64,000 nucleotides of DNA from Thauera sp. 2A1 (GCF_009469595.2 NZ_SSXV01000008.1:108733-172732); one strand, 5' to 3'; numbered from the stretch's first letter, positions 26,808 through 35,702 are shown. Made by a program: numbers and translations. The notes: generated by a model from the letters alone, not told the origin.

Positions 26808-28457
26808 ATGGGGCGGAAGCAGATTCCCTACGACTCGCTCCTGCAGCTCCGCCAGCGGCTCGACCGCCTGCCGCACAAAAGTCCGGAGCGGGCTGCCCAG
26901 GTCGCTGCGATGGCCACGCTGTACGGTGTCTCCACCGATTCCGTCTACCGCGCGTTGCGCGAGTTCAATCGACCGAAGGCGGCGCATCGCGCCGATCAAG
27001 GCAGGCCGCGCGTGCTGCAGCAGGCCGAGTTGGAGCGCTACTGCGAGTTGGTGGCTGCACTCAAGCTGCGCACCACCAACAAGAACGGCCGCCACCTGTC
27101 CACGAAGCGCGCAATCGAGCTGCTGGAGGACTATGGCGTGGAAACGGCGCGGGGGTTGGTCAAGGCGCCGAAGGGGGTGCTGACCAAAGCCACGGTCAAC
27201 CGCTATCTATCGCTCTGGCACGTGGACCAGACGCGCCTGCTGCGCGAGCCGCCGGCCGTGCGCTTCCAAGCGGAGCACAGCAACGACTGCTGGCAGTTCG
27301 ACATTTCACCGTCCGACCTCAAGCATATCGACAAGCCCGACTGGATCGACCCGGCCAAGGGCGAGCCCACGCTGTCGCTGTTCAGCGTGGTGGATGATCG
27401 CAGCGGCGTCGCCTACCAGGAATACCGCTGCATTTACGGCGAGGACGCCGAATCGGCGCTGCGCTTCCTGTTCGATGCGATGGCGCCGAAAGCCGACCCG
27501 GCCTTCCCGTTCCAAGGCCGGCCCAAGATGATCTACCTGGACAATGGCCCGGTCGCCAAGAGCCGGGTGTTCCAGAACGTGATGCTCGCGCTGGGCATCG
27601 AGTGGCAAACCCACATTCCGGCCGGCAAGGACGGCACACGCACCACCGCGCGCGCCAAGGGCAAGGTGGAACGACCGTTTCGCACGGTCAAGGAGCTGCA
27701 CGAGACGCTGTACCACTTCCACAGGCCGGAGACTGAGAAGCAGGCCAACGAATGGCTGCACCGCTTCCTGATCCACAAATACAACCAAGGTGACCACCGC
27801 AGCGAGCCCCATTCGCGCATCGAGGACTGGATCGCCAACCTGCCGGCCGACGGCGTGCGTGAGATGTGCTCCTGGCAGCAGTTCTGCCGCTTTGCGCGCG
27901 AGCCCGAGCGTCGCAAGGTCGGCATCGACGCGCGTTTCGGCATCGACGGCACGCAGTACGAAGTCGAGCCTTACATGGCCGGCGAGCACGTCATCTTGCT
28001 GTGGGGCCTGTTCGATGACGAGATGTTCGTCGAGTACGATGGCCAGCGCACTGGTCCCTACCACCCGGTGAATGGGCCGATTCCGCTGCATCGCTATCGT
28101 GCGTTCAAACGCAGCAAGGTGGATGAGCGCGCCGACCGCATCCGCGCCTTGGCCGACCAGCTCGGCCTACCGATCGCGGCGCTCGCCGGCGACAACCTGC
28201 AGTTCTCGGCCCCGCCGGTACTGGCGACCATCCCGCGCCAGCCGTTCGACGCCGAGGCCCTGGAGTTCAAATTCCCAACGGCGATCGCCGCGAAACTGGC
28301 CATCGCCGCAGACTTGGCGATGCCGCTGGCCAAGCTGCCGTCGGAAGACCGTGCCTTCATCGACCAGGTGCTCGCCGAGACGTTGATCCGGCGTGTGCTC
28401 CTGGAACGGATTCGTGGATATTTCAGACACAGGAAGGGGAAGGAACATGCGGGTTGA
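26808..28457 (+). CDS. DDE transposase, Mu/TniA-like (rve integrase core)
   Basis: A 549-residue transposase. The N-terminus has helix-turn-helix segments (ATLYGVSTDSVYRALREF). The integrase core has the acidic triad visible as Asp165 (CWQFDISP), Asp245 (MIYLDNGPV) and Glu288 (KGKVERPF). A C-terminal Mu-type beta-barrel region follows (RKVGIDARFGIDGTQYEVEP). The start ATG 26808 lies 10 bases after the recombinase. It overlaps the ATPase gene by 11 bases, giving the transposase-ATPase pairing of Tn7, Tn5053 and Mu-like elements. It would bind the repeated sites in the 171-bp ends. A TniQ/TnsD homologue was not found. Confidence 0.9.
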   Translation: MGRKQIPYDSLLQLRQRLDRLPHKSPERAAQVAAMATLYGVSTDSVYRALREFNRPKAAHRADQGRPRVLQQAELERYCELVAALKLRTTNKNGRHLSTKRAIELLEDYGVETARGLVKAPKGVLTKATVNRYLSLWHVDQTRLLREPPAVRFQAEHSNDCWQFDISPSDLKHIDKPDWIDPAKGEPTLSLFSVVDDRSGVAYQEYRCIYGEDAESALRFLFDAMAPKADPAFPFQGRPKMIYLDNGPVAKSRVFQNVMLALGIEWQTHIPAGKDGTRTTARAKGKVERPFRTVKELHETLYHFHRPETEKQANEWLHRFLIHKYNQGDHRSEPHSRIEDWIANLPADGVREMCSWQQFCRFAREPERRKVGIDARFGIDGTQYEVEPYMAGEHVILLWGLFDDEMFVEYDGQRTGPYHPVNGPIPLHRYRAFKRSKVDERADRIRALADQLGLPIAALAGDNLQFSAPPVLATIPRQPFDAEALEFKFPTAIAAKLAIAADLAMPLAKLPSEDRAFIDQVLAETLIRRVLLERIRGYFRHRKGKEHAG

Positions 28458-29418
28458 GGTGATGGACTATTACGGCTTGGTCAAGCCGCTGAACCAGGCG
28501 GGCTACTACGAAACCACCCATCATAAGGAACTGATGAAGGACGTGAGAGGGGCGATCATCGAAGGTCGCCTGATCGCCGTCTGTGGCGTGATCGGCAGTG
28601 GCAAGACGCTGATGCTGCGTCGGCTTGAGCAGCAACTCTCGGAGGAGAAGAAGGTCCTCGTCTCCAAGTCGGTCGCGGTCGAGAAGCACAGCATCCGCCT
28701 GGCCACGCTGATCGAGGCCCTGTTCTACGATCTGGTGCCCGACAAGCAGGTACAAATTCCCAAGAAGATCGAGCGGCGAGACCGCCAGCTGCGCGAGCTA
28801 ATCCAGAAGAGCAAGCGCCCGATCGCGTTGTTCGTGGACGAGGCGCACGACCTGCACGGTAACACGCTGATCGGCCTCAAGCGCCTGTTGGAGCTGGCCG
28901 AGGACGGCGGCGGACGCCTGTCGGTCGTGCTCGCCGGCCATCCCAAGCTGCACAACGACCTGCGCCGGGAAACCATGGAGGAAATCGGCTACCGTACCGA
29001 CGTGTTCTCGCTCGACGGCATTGCCGGCAGCCAGCGGGAGTACATCGAGTGGCTGCTGACCAATTGCACCGGTGGCAAGGCCCATCCCGCCGAAGTCCTG
29101 ACGCCGGAATCCATCGACCTGCTGGCCGAGAGCCTGCGCACACCGCTGCAGATCCAGTTGCACCTGATGCTGGCCCTGGATGCCGGCTACCAGTCCGGTG
29201 CCAAACCGGTGACGGCCGACGTGGTGGAGTCGGTGCTGTCGCGCCACATCGACGATCTGGAGCCCACCCTGACCCGTCACGGTTACAGGCCGAAAGACCT
29301 GGTGGAGCAGTTCGGCGCGAAGCCGGCCGAGATCAAGGCACTGTTCAACAACACGCTCGACCCGGAGCGCACCACCGAACTGCGCGAGAAGATGCTGCGC
29401 GCGGGGCTTCCCATCTGA
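28447..29418 (+). CDS. AAA ATPase transposition helper (TniB/ExeA-like)
   Basis: A 323-residue AAA ATPase with Walker A GVIGSGKT at residues 47-54 and Walker B IALFVDEAHDLH near residue 131. The sensor region VLAGHPKLHNDLRR and a C-terminal lid domain follow (PLQIQLHLMLALDAGYQSG). It overlaps the transposase gene by 11 bases. Proteins of this type (TnsC, TniB, IstB, MuB) bind DNA with ATP and direct the transposase to target sites. The 247 bases after its stop hold no clear gene. Confidence 0.88.
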   Translation: MRVEVMDYYGLVKPLNQAGYYETTHHKELMKDVRGAIIEGRLIAVCGVIGSGKTLMLRRLEQQLSEEKKVLVSKSVAVEKHSIRLATLIEALFYDLVPDKQVQIPKKIERRDRQLRELIQKSKRPIALFVDEAHDLHGNTLIGLKRLLELAEDGGGRLSVVLAGHPKLHNDLRRETMEEIGYRTDVFSLDGIAGSQREYIEWLLTNCTGGKAHPAEVLTPESIDLLAESLRTPLQIQLHLMLALDAGYQSGAKPVTADVVESVLSRHIDDLEPTLTRHGYRPKDLVEQFGAKPAEIKALFNNTLDPERTTELREKMLRAGLPI

Positions 29419-29665
29419 AGCCGATACAGTGACACATGGAACGATGACGATGAACGACTATTGAGGGTAGACCGATCAGTGGCCTGACCGGACGGCCAGC
29501 ATCGGCTCGCCTTACTTCTTCGTCAAGTCCGCTTCGGCGCTGTGCGCCAGACGGCAGTCGACCCACAAGGGACAGATGACGTAGCCATCGCCATTGGCGA
29601 CTAAGCAATTGCAAACCTGCTGTTCGAGATTCTGGGATAGCTGTCAATCTGGGACAGGCATGCAA

Positions 29666-30229
29666 TCAAACGCACTCCGGTGTTGCTGCTGTCCATTCAC
29701 GACAGATGCGAATAGTTTGCTCGGTGACGAGCGGCTCGTGAGTCAGTCCGCAGCGTGCGCCACTTTCCTCGGTCAGAAAGTGAGCGCACTGGTGACATAG
29801 GCCGAAGGCACGCTGTCCATTCACGCGCTGCATGGCTGAAAGCAGTTTGCGCAGCGTGCTTTCAAGTGCATCAGCCTCACGCGTTCGTTCGCAGAGTAAC
29901 TGCTCCACACGCTCGACCCAACTCTCGCTTGATACAGACTCGCCGGCGGGGGTCAGTTTCAGGTGCACGCGCTTGCCGTGACGGGCGTCCGGTTCCTTGG
30001 TCAGCAATCCCTTGCGTTCAAGCACAGCGAGCGTCTGCGACACCGTCCCGCGGGTGATGCCGAAATACTCCGCAATGGCGATGGGCAGGTCGCTATACCG
30101 ATTGGCCAGTTTGAGGTAGTGCAACACCTGAATGTGGATGGGCAGCAGCCCGTGCCGTGCCGCATCGTCGCGGACGGACTGCTGAACTAGTGCCCCTAGG
30201 CGCTCGAGTAGGAGAGAGGTTTGGTTCAT
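29666..30229 (-). CDS. MarR-family regulator with C-terminal cysteine cluster
   Basis: A 187-residue winged-helix regulator beginning MNQTSLLLERLGAL. The DNA-binding part is IAEYFGITRGTVSQTLAVLE followed by the wing ARHGKRVHLKLTPAG. The C-terminus carries an added cysteine group, GLCHQCAHFLTEESGARCGLT, which could bind a metal, heme or an Fe-S cluster or act as a redox sensor. ATG 30229 is used because residues upstream in the frame lack family similarity. The gene is divergent from the glutaredoxin/P460 operon and shares a 109-base intergenic region with two palindromic operators. Confidence 0.9.
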   Translation of the reverse strand: MNQTSLLLERLGALVQQSVRDDAARHGLLPIHIQVLHYLKLANRYSDLPIAIAEYFGITRGTVSQTLAVLERKGLLTKEPDARHGKRVHLKLTPAGESVSSESWVERVEQLLCERTREADALESTLRKLLSAMQRVNGQRAFGLCHQCAHFLTEESGARCGLTHEPLVTEQTIRICREWTAATPECV

Positions 30230-30236
30230 GATTTCA

Positions 30237-30313
30237 ATGTATCGCCTCGATGCATCTGTTGACAAGCATGATGTAGTGACTCTAATCTTGATATGCATCG
30301 AGTCGATGCATAT
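30237..30313. promoter_or_regulatory. Two palindromic operators for the MarR regulator
   Basis: Site 1 (30237-30255) reads ATGTATCG-CCT-CGATGCAT. Site 2 (30291-30313) is a perfect palindrome with 11-base arms ATATGCATCGA around a single G. Both share the half-site TGCATCGA. They flank the promoter core between the divergent genes, so binding would block both directions. Confidence 0.75.
30259..30286 (+). promoter_or_regulatory. Sigma-70-type promoter of the glutaredoxin/P460 operon
   Basis: TTGACA at 30259-30264 and TCTAAT at 30281-30286 with a 16-base spacer. The perfect palindrome begins 5 bases downstream, over the expected transcription start, consistent with repression. Confidence 0.65.
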
Positions 30314-30338
30314 ATTCGTTAGTCCTGAGGAGTCAATC

Positions 30339-30572
30339 ATGAGCGAAGCCTTGTTTTTCCATGCTGGTTGCCCAGTGTGCACATCTGCCGAGCAGCACTT
30401 CATCCAGGCACTCGATCCGAAGCGGTACGCGGTAGAGGTTGTCCATCTGGGCGAGCAAAAGGATCGTATCGCTCAGGCTGAGCGCTACGGCGTGACGTCG
30501 GTACCCGCGCTGGTCATCGACGGGCAGCCGTTCCACATCAACTTTGGCGCTGCGCTGGCCGATCTGAAATAG
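30339..30572 (+). CDS. Small glutaredoxin/thioredoxin-fold protein
   Basis: A 77-residue thioredoxin-fold protein with the redox motif HAGCPVCTSAEQHF near the N-terminus and the cis-Pro strand VTSVPALVIDGQPFHIN. No signal peptide. TGAGGAG lies 10 bases upstream of ATG 30339. It starts the operon with the cytochrome P460 gene 12 bases downstream and is controlled from the palindromic operators. It may reduce a thiol on the MarR sensor or on a target damaged by the same stress. Substrate unknown. Confidence 0.82.
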   Translation: MSEALFFHAGCPVCTSAEQHFIQALDPKRYAVEVVHLGEQKDRIAQAERYGVTSVPALVIDGQPFHINFGAALADLK

Positions 30573-30584
30573 GAGGGGTCCAAG

Positions 30585-31061
30585 ATGAAACGCATCCTGA
30601 CTTTGCTATCTTCGATGGCGCTCGTTTTTCCGGCTGTCGCGGCCGATCCGCTGGTGCCATACCCGGAGGAGTATCGCGGCTGGCATCACGTCAAGACCAT
30701 GGTCATCGATAAAGGCCATCCGCTCTATGAGGCCTTTGGTGGCATCCATCACCTCTACGCGAACCCAAAAGCAGTGGCGGGCTATCAGTCCGGGAAGTTC
30801 CCTGATGGCGCAATCATCGTGTTCGATCTTCTGGAAGCTATCTCAGCCGACAATGCCGTCACTGAGGGGACGCGAAAGATCGTCGGTGTGATGCACAAGG
30901 ACGCGAGGGAGTATGCGGCGACAGGCGGTTGGGGGTTCGAGGGCTTTGGCGGTGGCGACAAAGCAAATCGGGTCGTGGGGGGCAACGCGGCCAGCGCCTG
31001 CTTTGCTTGCCACGAGCCGCAGAAGGACCACGACTACGTGTTCAGTCGCCTACGAGATTGA
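30585..31061 (+). CDS. Cytochrome P460 family periplasmic c-type protein
   Basis: A 158-residue exported protein. Residues 1-20 form a signal peptide (MKRILTLLSSMALVFPAVAA). The mature part has the P460 fold features YPEEYRGWHHVKTMVI, HHLYANPKAVAGYQSG and GGWGFEGFGGGD, and a single heme-binding motif CFACH near the C-terminus. Cytochromes P460 act on hydroxylamine or NO in some bacteria; related proteins with unchanged heme also exist. Whether the Lys crosslink occurs cannot be judged here. With the MarR/glutaredoxin genes this suggests a response to nitrogen oxides or similar stress. Confidence 0.85.
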   Translation: MKRILTLLSSMALVFPAVAADPLVPYPEEYRGWHHVKTMVIDKGHPLYEAFGGIHHLYANPKAVAGYQSGKFPDGAIIVFDLLEAISADNAVTEGTRKIVGVMHKDAREYAATGGWGFEGFGGGDKANRVVGGNAASACFACHEPQKDHDYVFSRLRD

Positions 31062-31078
31062 GGTGCCGTGTTGATGAA

Positions 31079-31141
31079 AGCTCCGATGGCACCCGAGTGT
31101 CTGGTAGAGGTCTGGTTGGACACTCGGGTGCCATTGGAGCT
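31079..31141. repeat. Long hairpin, 23-base arms
   Basis: Arms 31079-31101 and 31119-31141 pair at 22 of 23 positions around a 17-base loop; the core is GGCACCCGAGTGTC/GACACTCGGGTGCC. It lies 17 bases after the P460 stop. It has no T-run, so it may be a mobile repeat or an mRNA 3'-end structure rather than a classic terminator. Confidence 0.7.
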
Positions 31142-31344
31142 GCCGCAGCGTCGGGCAGTCGCGGCCGCACGAACTCGGGCGTATTGATTGGGCACGATCA
31201 CGATTCTTGATGGTCTATTGGTCACGAAAGATAAGTTCCGTTCCATGCGTGATCCGGAAGTTCGACCACCTTGGGGCTCTGCCCCAAACCCCGCACTCGC
31301 CGCGGGGCAGCCGTCCGGGCCGTCGCGACCGCTGACCAGAAATA

Positions 31345-31480
31345 GAAATGGCGGCTGATGACACGAGTGTTGGGTCTACGCCCTGTTCAGAAAGAGCAAG
31401 TCTGGTCAGTTGCAGATAATCTGAGCCGGAAACGGGCCTGGATCGCGGGCCGGGACCGCTACGATGGCAAGCCGCTACAT
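31345..31480. repeat. Shorter copy of the transposon right end
   Basis: 31402-31480 matches the outer 79 bases of the right end at 41672-41750 (GTTGCAGATAATCTGAGCCG, GCAAGCCGCTACA), and 31345-31379 matches the inner part at 41513-41547. The middle repeat units present in the longer copy are missing. Orientation is the same as the 41750 end and inverted to the 25003 end. Confidence 0.8.
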
Positions 31481-31515
31481 GTACCGGCACACGATCCACG
31501 GCCCGCGTCAAGGGC

Positions 31516-33057
31516 TCACTGCGACATTTGCCTCCATAGGCGTGGCTCAATCGACGCAGCGGCCATGAACCCGCCCATGAAGGCGCCCTGGATTCCTGGG
31601 CTGACTGCATCCTGGCCGGCCAACAACAACCCGGGCACCGGTGTGACGACTCGCAGCGCCCTGTGGCTCATATGTTCGGCGGACATCTCGAGCCCGTACA
31701 TGGCGCCGTGATCCGCCAGAACGAACGACGCCTGCGACAGTGGTGTCGAGAGTTCATGGAAATCGATCAACGGGGCGAGTCTCGGAAAATGGCGTTTGAA
31801 CTGCGCCAGTAAATTCTCGCTGATCCAAGCCTTGGTTGCCTCATAGTCCTCGGGGCGGCGTCCCGCCTTACTGGCTGACCAGGCGGCGAAGGGCTCCCAG
31901 CGGCAGATCGCCACAACTTCGGCCGTGTGGTGTGCGGGGTCCTGGTGTGCCGAATCCTTAAGGGAAGGAAACGATACGAAGAGGGAGGGGGCGTCTTCGT
32001 CGGTCGGGCGCTCCCACATCCGACCGATGTCGTCGCTTTCGTACACCCAAACGTTCGCGGTCGTTGCGCCGTGCGCGCGAATGTCGCCGCGGAAGCCCAA
32101 ATACAGCGTCACGTAGGACACACCGGACCTGAGCGCCTGGATGTCCCGGCGCCATTCAGGCGACACTTCTCCGGGGAGCGCGGCGATCGTATTGCACGCG
32201 CCCATTGCCGAGATGACGACAGGTGCAGCGATCGCCTCGCCGTCTTCGAGGCGCACGCCACATACGCGCCCGCCAACAACGCGGATCTCAGAAACGGTGG
32301 CTCGTGTGCGTAATTCGCCACCGGCAGCACAGATCGTTTCCCCAAGCGCCATGGCGAACTGCGCCGGACCGCCAATCGGGTAATAGGCACCGCTGAAATA
32401 ACTCCCTGTGACCAAGGCGTGGATCCCGAAAGGTGACCGCGCGGGGGGAACGCCGTAATCGCCCCAGCGCGCGGCAAGGACAGCGGCAAGGAGGACATCG
32501 CGGACATCACGCACTGCCTCCTCGGTAGTCGTGCCGAGCGCGCGGCGAATGCGTTTCGCGTTGAACCAGCGCACGAGCGCTGCAATCGGCGCGGGGGCAG
32601 CCTTCGCTGCAAACAGGGCCAAGATCGCCTTCTGTGTGTCGTCGCAGGCGGTGAAGTACCGGTCGATCACGCCGGTCTCTTCTGGAAAGGCAGTCTTAAG
32701 CCGTTCGACGTAGGCAGCGCGCGGCGACTCGATGGGGAACTCGAACCCTGGCAGCCGCACGATATCGTACGGCGAACCGAGAGAGGCAAAACGCAATCGC
32801 CCCTCGGTCAGCCATCGAAGCATCCGCCCGAACTGGTTCTCGGCCCCCGGCGCTTCGCCGACACCCCCGATGTAATGCAAGCCCGTCGCAAACACGTATT
32901 CGCGTCGGCGAAAAGTCTGGGTGAGGCCACCAAGTTGAAAATGCTGCTCAAGGACTAGAACGCGGCGTCCGCATTTTGCAAGCGCCGCGGCTGCGGTAAG
33001 CCCGCCTATCCCTGAGCCGATGACGATCGTATCGAATCCGCGCGCACCTGAACTCAT
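31516..33057 (-). CDS. CrtI-like FAD-dependent oxidoreductase
   Basis: A 513-residue phytoene-desaturase/retinol-saturase-like flavoprotein. It starts MSSGARGFDTIVIGSGIGGL with the FAD-binding GxGxxG, then VLVLEQHFQLGGLTQTFRR. Further segments are YPIGGPAQFAMAL, VVISAMGACNTIAALPG, and the late FAD-contact region GLLLAGQDAVSPGIQGAFMGG. Such enzymes desaturate or saturate polyenes with FAD. The substrate is unknown and no carotenoid synthesis genes are nearby. It is the first gene inside the second right end (36 bases). A 72-base gap separates it from the methyltransferase gene upstream. Confidence 0.82.
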   Translation of the reverse strand: MSSGARGFDTIVIGSGIGGLTAAAALAKCGRRVLVLEQHFQLGGLTQTFRRREYVFATGLHYIGGVGEAPGAENQFGRMLRWLTEGRLRFASLGSPYDIVRLPGFEFPIESPRAAYVERLKTAFPEETGVIDRYFTACDDTQKAILALFAAKAAPAPIAALVRWFNAKRIRRALGTTTEEAVRDVRDVLLAAVLAARWGDYGVPPARSPFGIHALVTGSYFSGAYYPIGGPAQFAMALGETICAAGGELRTRATVSEIRVVGGRVCGVRLEDGEAIAAPVVISAMGACNTIAALPGEVSPEWRRDIQALRSGVSYVTLYLGFRGDIRAHGATTANVWVYESDDIGRMWERPTDEDAPSLFVSFPSLKDSAHQDPAHHTAEVVAICRWEPFAAWSASKAGRRPEDYEATKAWISENLLAQFKRHFPRLAPLIDFHELSTPLSQASFVLADHGAMYGLEMSAEHMSHRALRVVTPVPGLLLAGQDAVSPGIQGAFMGGFMAAASIEPRLWRQMSQ

Positions 33058-33129
33058 CTCACTCCACGGCCGGCGATTCAAGCCTCCCAAGAACCGAGCT
33101 TAGACCGGAAATGGGACGAGAGCCATGAT

Positions 33130-33588
33130 CTAAACGGGTACATAGGCATTCAGATGAGCGTCAAGCACATACGCCAGTCCATCGACGACAAGGCACCCGC
33201 CAGGCGCGTGCGCGTCCGCCAGGCGCGGCCATGCACGCGCGCGGGCGTCCGGGTGCCGACCATCGAACGCGCCGACGCGCACCGCAACGATCAGGTCGAA
33301 CGGCGCCTCTCCGGGTGCCAAGACGAAGTCCTCGGCGGCGACCTGGCGGAAGGACACATGGCCTGCGGCAATCGCCTCGGCGGACGCCGCCATCGCCTGC
33401 GCAACGGCGCGGGCCGAGCGGTCGATGCCGAGCACCTGTCCGGGCGCCACGCGCATAGCGATCGCGCGCGCAAGCGCGCCTGGGCCGCAGCCGATTTCGA
33501 GTACGCGCAAACCGGGCTGCAGAGGCAGCGCGTCGAGTATCTTCTGCAGGCGAGGAGAAAGCGCGGGCATGGCGTGAGTGATGGTCAC
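33130..33588 (-). CDS. SAM-dependent methyltransferase
   Basis: A 152-residue class I methyltransferase with SAM motif LRVLEIGCGPGALARAIA, the acidic residue in VLGIDRSARAVAQA, and the later AAEDFVLAPGEAPFDLIVAV. It is short, lacking a large C-terminal substrate region. The substrate cannot be inferred. It lies between the CrtI-like gene and the MATE pump on the same strand, so it may be co-transcribed with them. Confidence 0.85.
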   Translation of the reverse strand: MTITHAMPALSPRLQKILDALPLQPGLRVLEIGCGPGALARAIAMRVAPGQVLGIDRSARAVAQAMAASAEAIAAGHVSFRQVAAEDFVLAPGEAPFDLIVAVRVGAFDGRHPDARARAWPRLADAHAPGGCLVVDGLAYVLDAHLNAYVPV

Positions 33589-33623
33589 CGCTGCTCAAGG
33601 AATGCGATTACGTATCGCCGCGG

Positions 33624-35066
33624 TCAAACCCGTGCAGTCTTCCAGCGCCCACGGCTGAACAGCCACAGCGTGAACAGGCCGACCGCAGTCTCGGAGATGA
33701 ACACGCCCCAGAACACGCCGGAGTGCGCCCAGCCCAGGGGCAGCGCAAGCGCCCAGGCGAGCGGGATCTGGATCAGCCAGAAGAACACCAGGTTGATCCA
33801 GGTTGGCGTCATCGTGTCGCCGGCGCCGTTGAAGGCCTGCACCGACACCATCCACCAGCCGTAGACGAAGTAGGAATACGACAGGATGGCGAGCCACTCG
33901 CCGCCGATGGCGATAACTTGCGCGTCGTCGGTGAACAGGGCGATGAGCTCGTCATGCAGGAAGAAGAACGCCACCGACACCGCCAGGGTGAAGGCCATGT
34001 TCATCCAGCCGATGCGCCACACGGCGGCCTCGGCCCGCTCGGGCTGGCTCGCGCCGAGGTTCTGCCCGACCAGCGTGGCGGCGGCGTTGGACATCCCCCA
34101 GGCGGGCATCAGCGTGAACATCATGATGCGTATCGTGATCGTCGCCCCGGCCACGGCTTCGGTCGACACGCTGGCGAGGATCCGCATCAGGAAGATCCAG
34201 GCGGTCATCGACACGATCATCTGGCCGATGCCGCCGAGCGAGGTACGCACAATCTGCAGCAGCGTCGCACCATGCCAGCGCAGGCTGGCGCGGCGGATCC
34301 GCAGGTGTTCGCTGCCGCGAACCAGGATCCAGACCTGCATCAGCACGCCCGCGCCGCGCCCGATGTTGGTCGCGATCGCCGCGCCCTCGATGCCGAGCGC
34401 CGGGATCGGCCCGAGGCCGAAGATCAGGATGGGATCGAGCACGATATTGAGCGCATTGGCGACCCATAGCACGCGCATCGCCGCCGCTGCGTCACCCGCG
34501 CCACGGAAGATGGCGTTGATGACGAAAAGCAGCAGGATCACCGCGTTGCCACCAAGCATCCACTGGGTGTAGCGGTAGCCGTGCTCGATGGCCCAGGCGT
34601 CTGCACCCATCAATCGCAGCAGGTCCTGCGCCCAGACGATGCCCGCCACGGTGAAGGGCAGCGAGACCAGCAGCGCCAGCACGATGGCCTGCACGGCCGA
34701 CAGCGAGGCCTCCTCGCCGCGCTGCTCGCCGATGCGCCGGGCGACGATCGCGGTGACCGCCATTGCCAGGCCCATCGCGATCGAATACAGCAGGAACAGA
34801 TAGGTTTCGGTCAGGCCGACAGTGGCCACCGCCGACGATCCGAGCTTGGCGACGAAGAAGATGTCGACCACCGCGAAGGTCGACTCGAGCACCAGCTCCA
34901 GCATCATCGGCACGGCGAGCAGAAACACCGCGCGCTTCAGTGGAATGCGCGTGTAGTCGGCGTTCGTGCCGCGCAGCGCGGCGCGCAGGTCGGCCCACAG
35001 GCCGGTGGAGGCATTGCCCGACGTCGCATGCGCATCCGCCACGGACGCCGTGTCGCGGACTGTCAT
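33624..35066 (-). CDS. MATE family efflux transporter
   Basis: A 480-residue membrane protein with about 12 hydrophobic helices and MATE features (LAVPMMLELVLESTFAVVDIFFVAKLG near the start; GAAIATNIGRGAGVLMQVWI; NAAATLVGQNLGASQPERAE; GAGDTMTPTWINLVFFW). It should export organic cations or drugs using a Na+ or H+ gradient. ATG 35066 was chosen for alignment with the family; the frame upstream extends 12 residues. Its start overlaps the stop of a truncated DUF1428 frame by four bases. Confidence 0.9.
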   Translation of the reverse strand: MTVRDTASVADAHATSGNASTGLWADLRAALRGTNADYTRIPLKRAVFLLAVPMMLELVLESTFAVVDIFFVAKLGSSAVATVGLTETYLFLLYSIAMGLAMAVTAIVARRIGEQRGEEASLSAVQAIVLALLVSLPFTVAGIVWAQDLLRLMGADAWAIEHGYRYTQWMLGGNAVILLLFVINAIFRGAGDAAAAMRVLWVANALNIVLDPILIFGLGPIPALGIEGAAIATNIGRGAGVLMQVWILVRGSEHLRIRRASLRWHGATLLQIVRTSLGGIGQMIVSMTAWIFLMRILASVSTEAVAGATITIRIMMFTLMPAWGMSNAAATLVGQNLGASQPERAEAAVWRIGWMNMAFTLAVSVAFFFLHDELIALFTDDAQVIAIGGEWLAILSYSYFVYGWWMVSVQAFNGAGDTMTPTWINLVFFWLIQIPLAWALALPLGWAHSGVFWGVFISETAVGLFTLWLFSRGRWKTARV

Positions 35067-35188
35067 GTCCCGACCCGCTGGACCACATCGACCCCGATCC
35101 ACATCGCGCCCGCCTTCTGCGCAAGTACGCGATAGGCGTTCAGTTGGGCGCGGGGCATCGGTAAAACGAATCCATCAAAGTAGTCCAT
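35063..35188 (-). pseudogene. DUF1428 protein, truncated
   Basis: A 41-residue frame, MDYFDGFVLPMPRAQLNAYR followed by VLAQKAGAMWIG, matches the start of DUF1428 proteins (normally about 110-120 residues) and then runs into unrelated sequence and a stop overlapping the MATE ATG. The rest of the gene is missing, so a deletion joined it to the MATE gene. DUF1428 genes often lie with AHSA1 and VOC genes, as here. Confidence 0.7.
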
Positions 35189-35198
35189 GAGGAACTGG

Positions 35199-35645
35199 TT
35201 AGTTGGGAATCTCGGGCTCCACCAGGCTGGCGAGCTGGAACAGAGATTCCTGCCAGCCGAGGTAGCACGCCTCGACAGGAATGGCCTCTGGAATGCCGGC
35301 CTGCTCGATGTGGACGTCGGTGCCACACGACACCTCGCGCAGCTTCACCGTCACGCGCATCTCGCCTGGCAGGTTGGGATCGTCGAAGCGGTCGGTGTAC
35401 TCGACCACTTCGCCGGGTGTCAGCTTCACGTACTCGCCGCCGAAAGAATGGCGGTGGCCGGTCGAGAAGTTCTCGAACGACATCTTGAAAGTGCCCCCGA
35501 CCTTGCCATCGAAATGGTGGACGTGGCAGATGAAGCCATGGGGCGGCAACCACTTGGCCAAGGCCGCGCCATGGGTGAAGGCTCGGTAGACCTTGTCGGG
35601 CGTGGTGCGCAGGACACGGTGCAGGTGGACGGTGCCGGTGGGCAT
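35199..35645 (-). CDS. AHSA1/SRPBCC domain protein
   Basis: A 148-residue START-like protein: HRVLRTTPDKVYRAFTHGAA, LAKWLPPHGFICHVHHFDGK, VGGTFKMSF, DPNLPGEMRVTVKLREV, and the typical ending GWQESLFQLASLVE. The fold makes a deep hydrophobic pocket; ligand unknown. It belongs to a string of small VOC, SnoaL, YCII and AHSA1 genes all on the minus strand downstream of an ECF sigma gene, a known neighbourhood for ECF42-type loci. Confidence 0.9.
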   Translation of the reverse strand: MPTGTVHLHRVLRTTPDKVYRAFTHGAALAKWLPPHGFICHVHHFDGKVGGTFKMSFENFSTGHRHSFGGEYVKLTPGEVVEYTDRFDDPNLPGEMRVTVKLREVSCGTDVHIEQAGIPEAIPVEACYLGWQESLFQLASLVEPEIPN

Positions 35646-35702
35646 GCTGGGCTCTCCAGTGGTGGGGGTTCTACTTTGGGGGGCGGCGTCTGGTCGACGG
35701 AT

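Noticed and set aside
28457..29665. TniQ/TnsD-type gene after the ATPase
   Set aside because: The 247 bases after 29418 contain only short interrupted frames, too small for such a protein.
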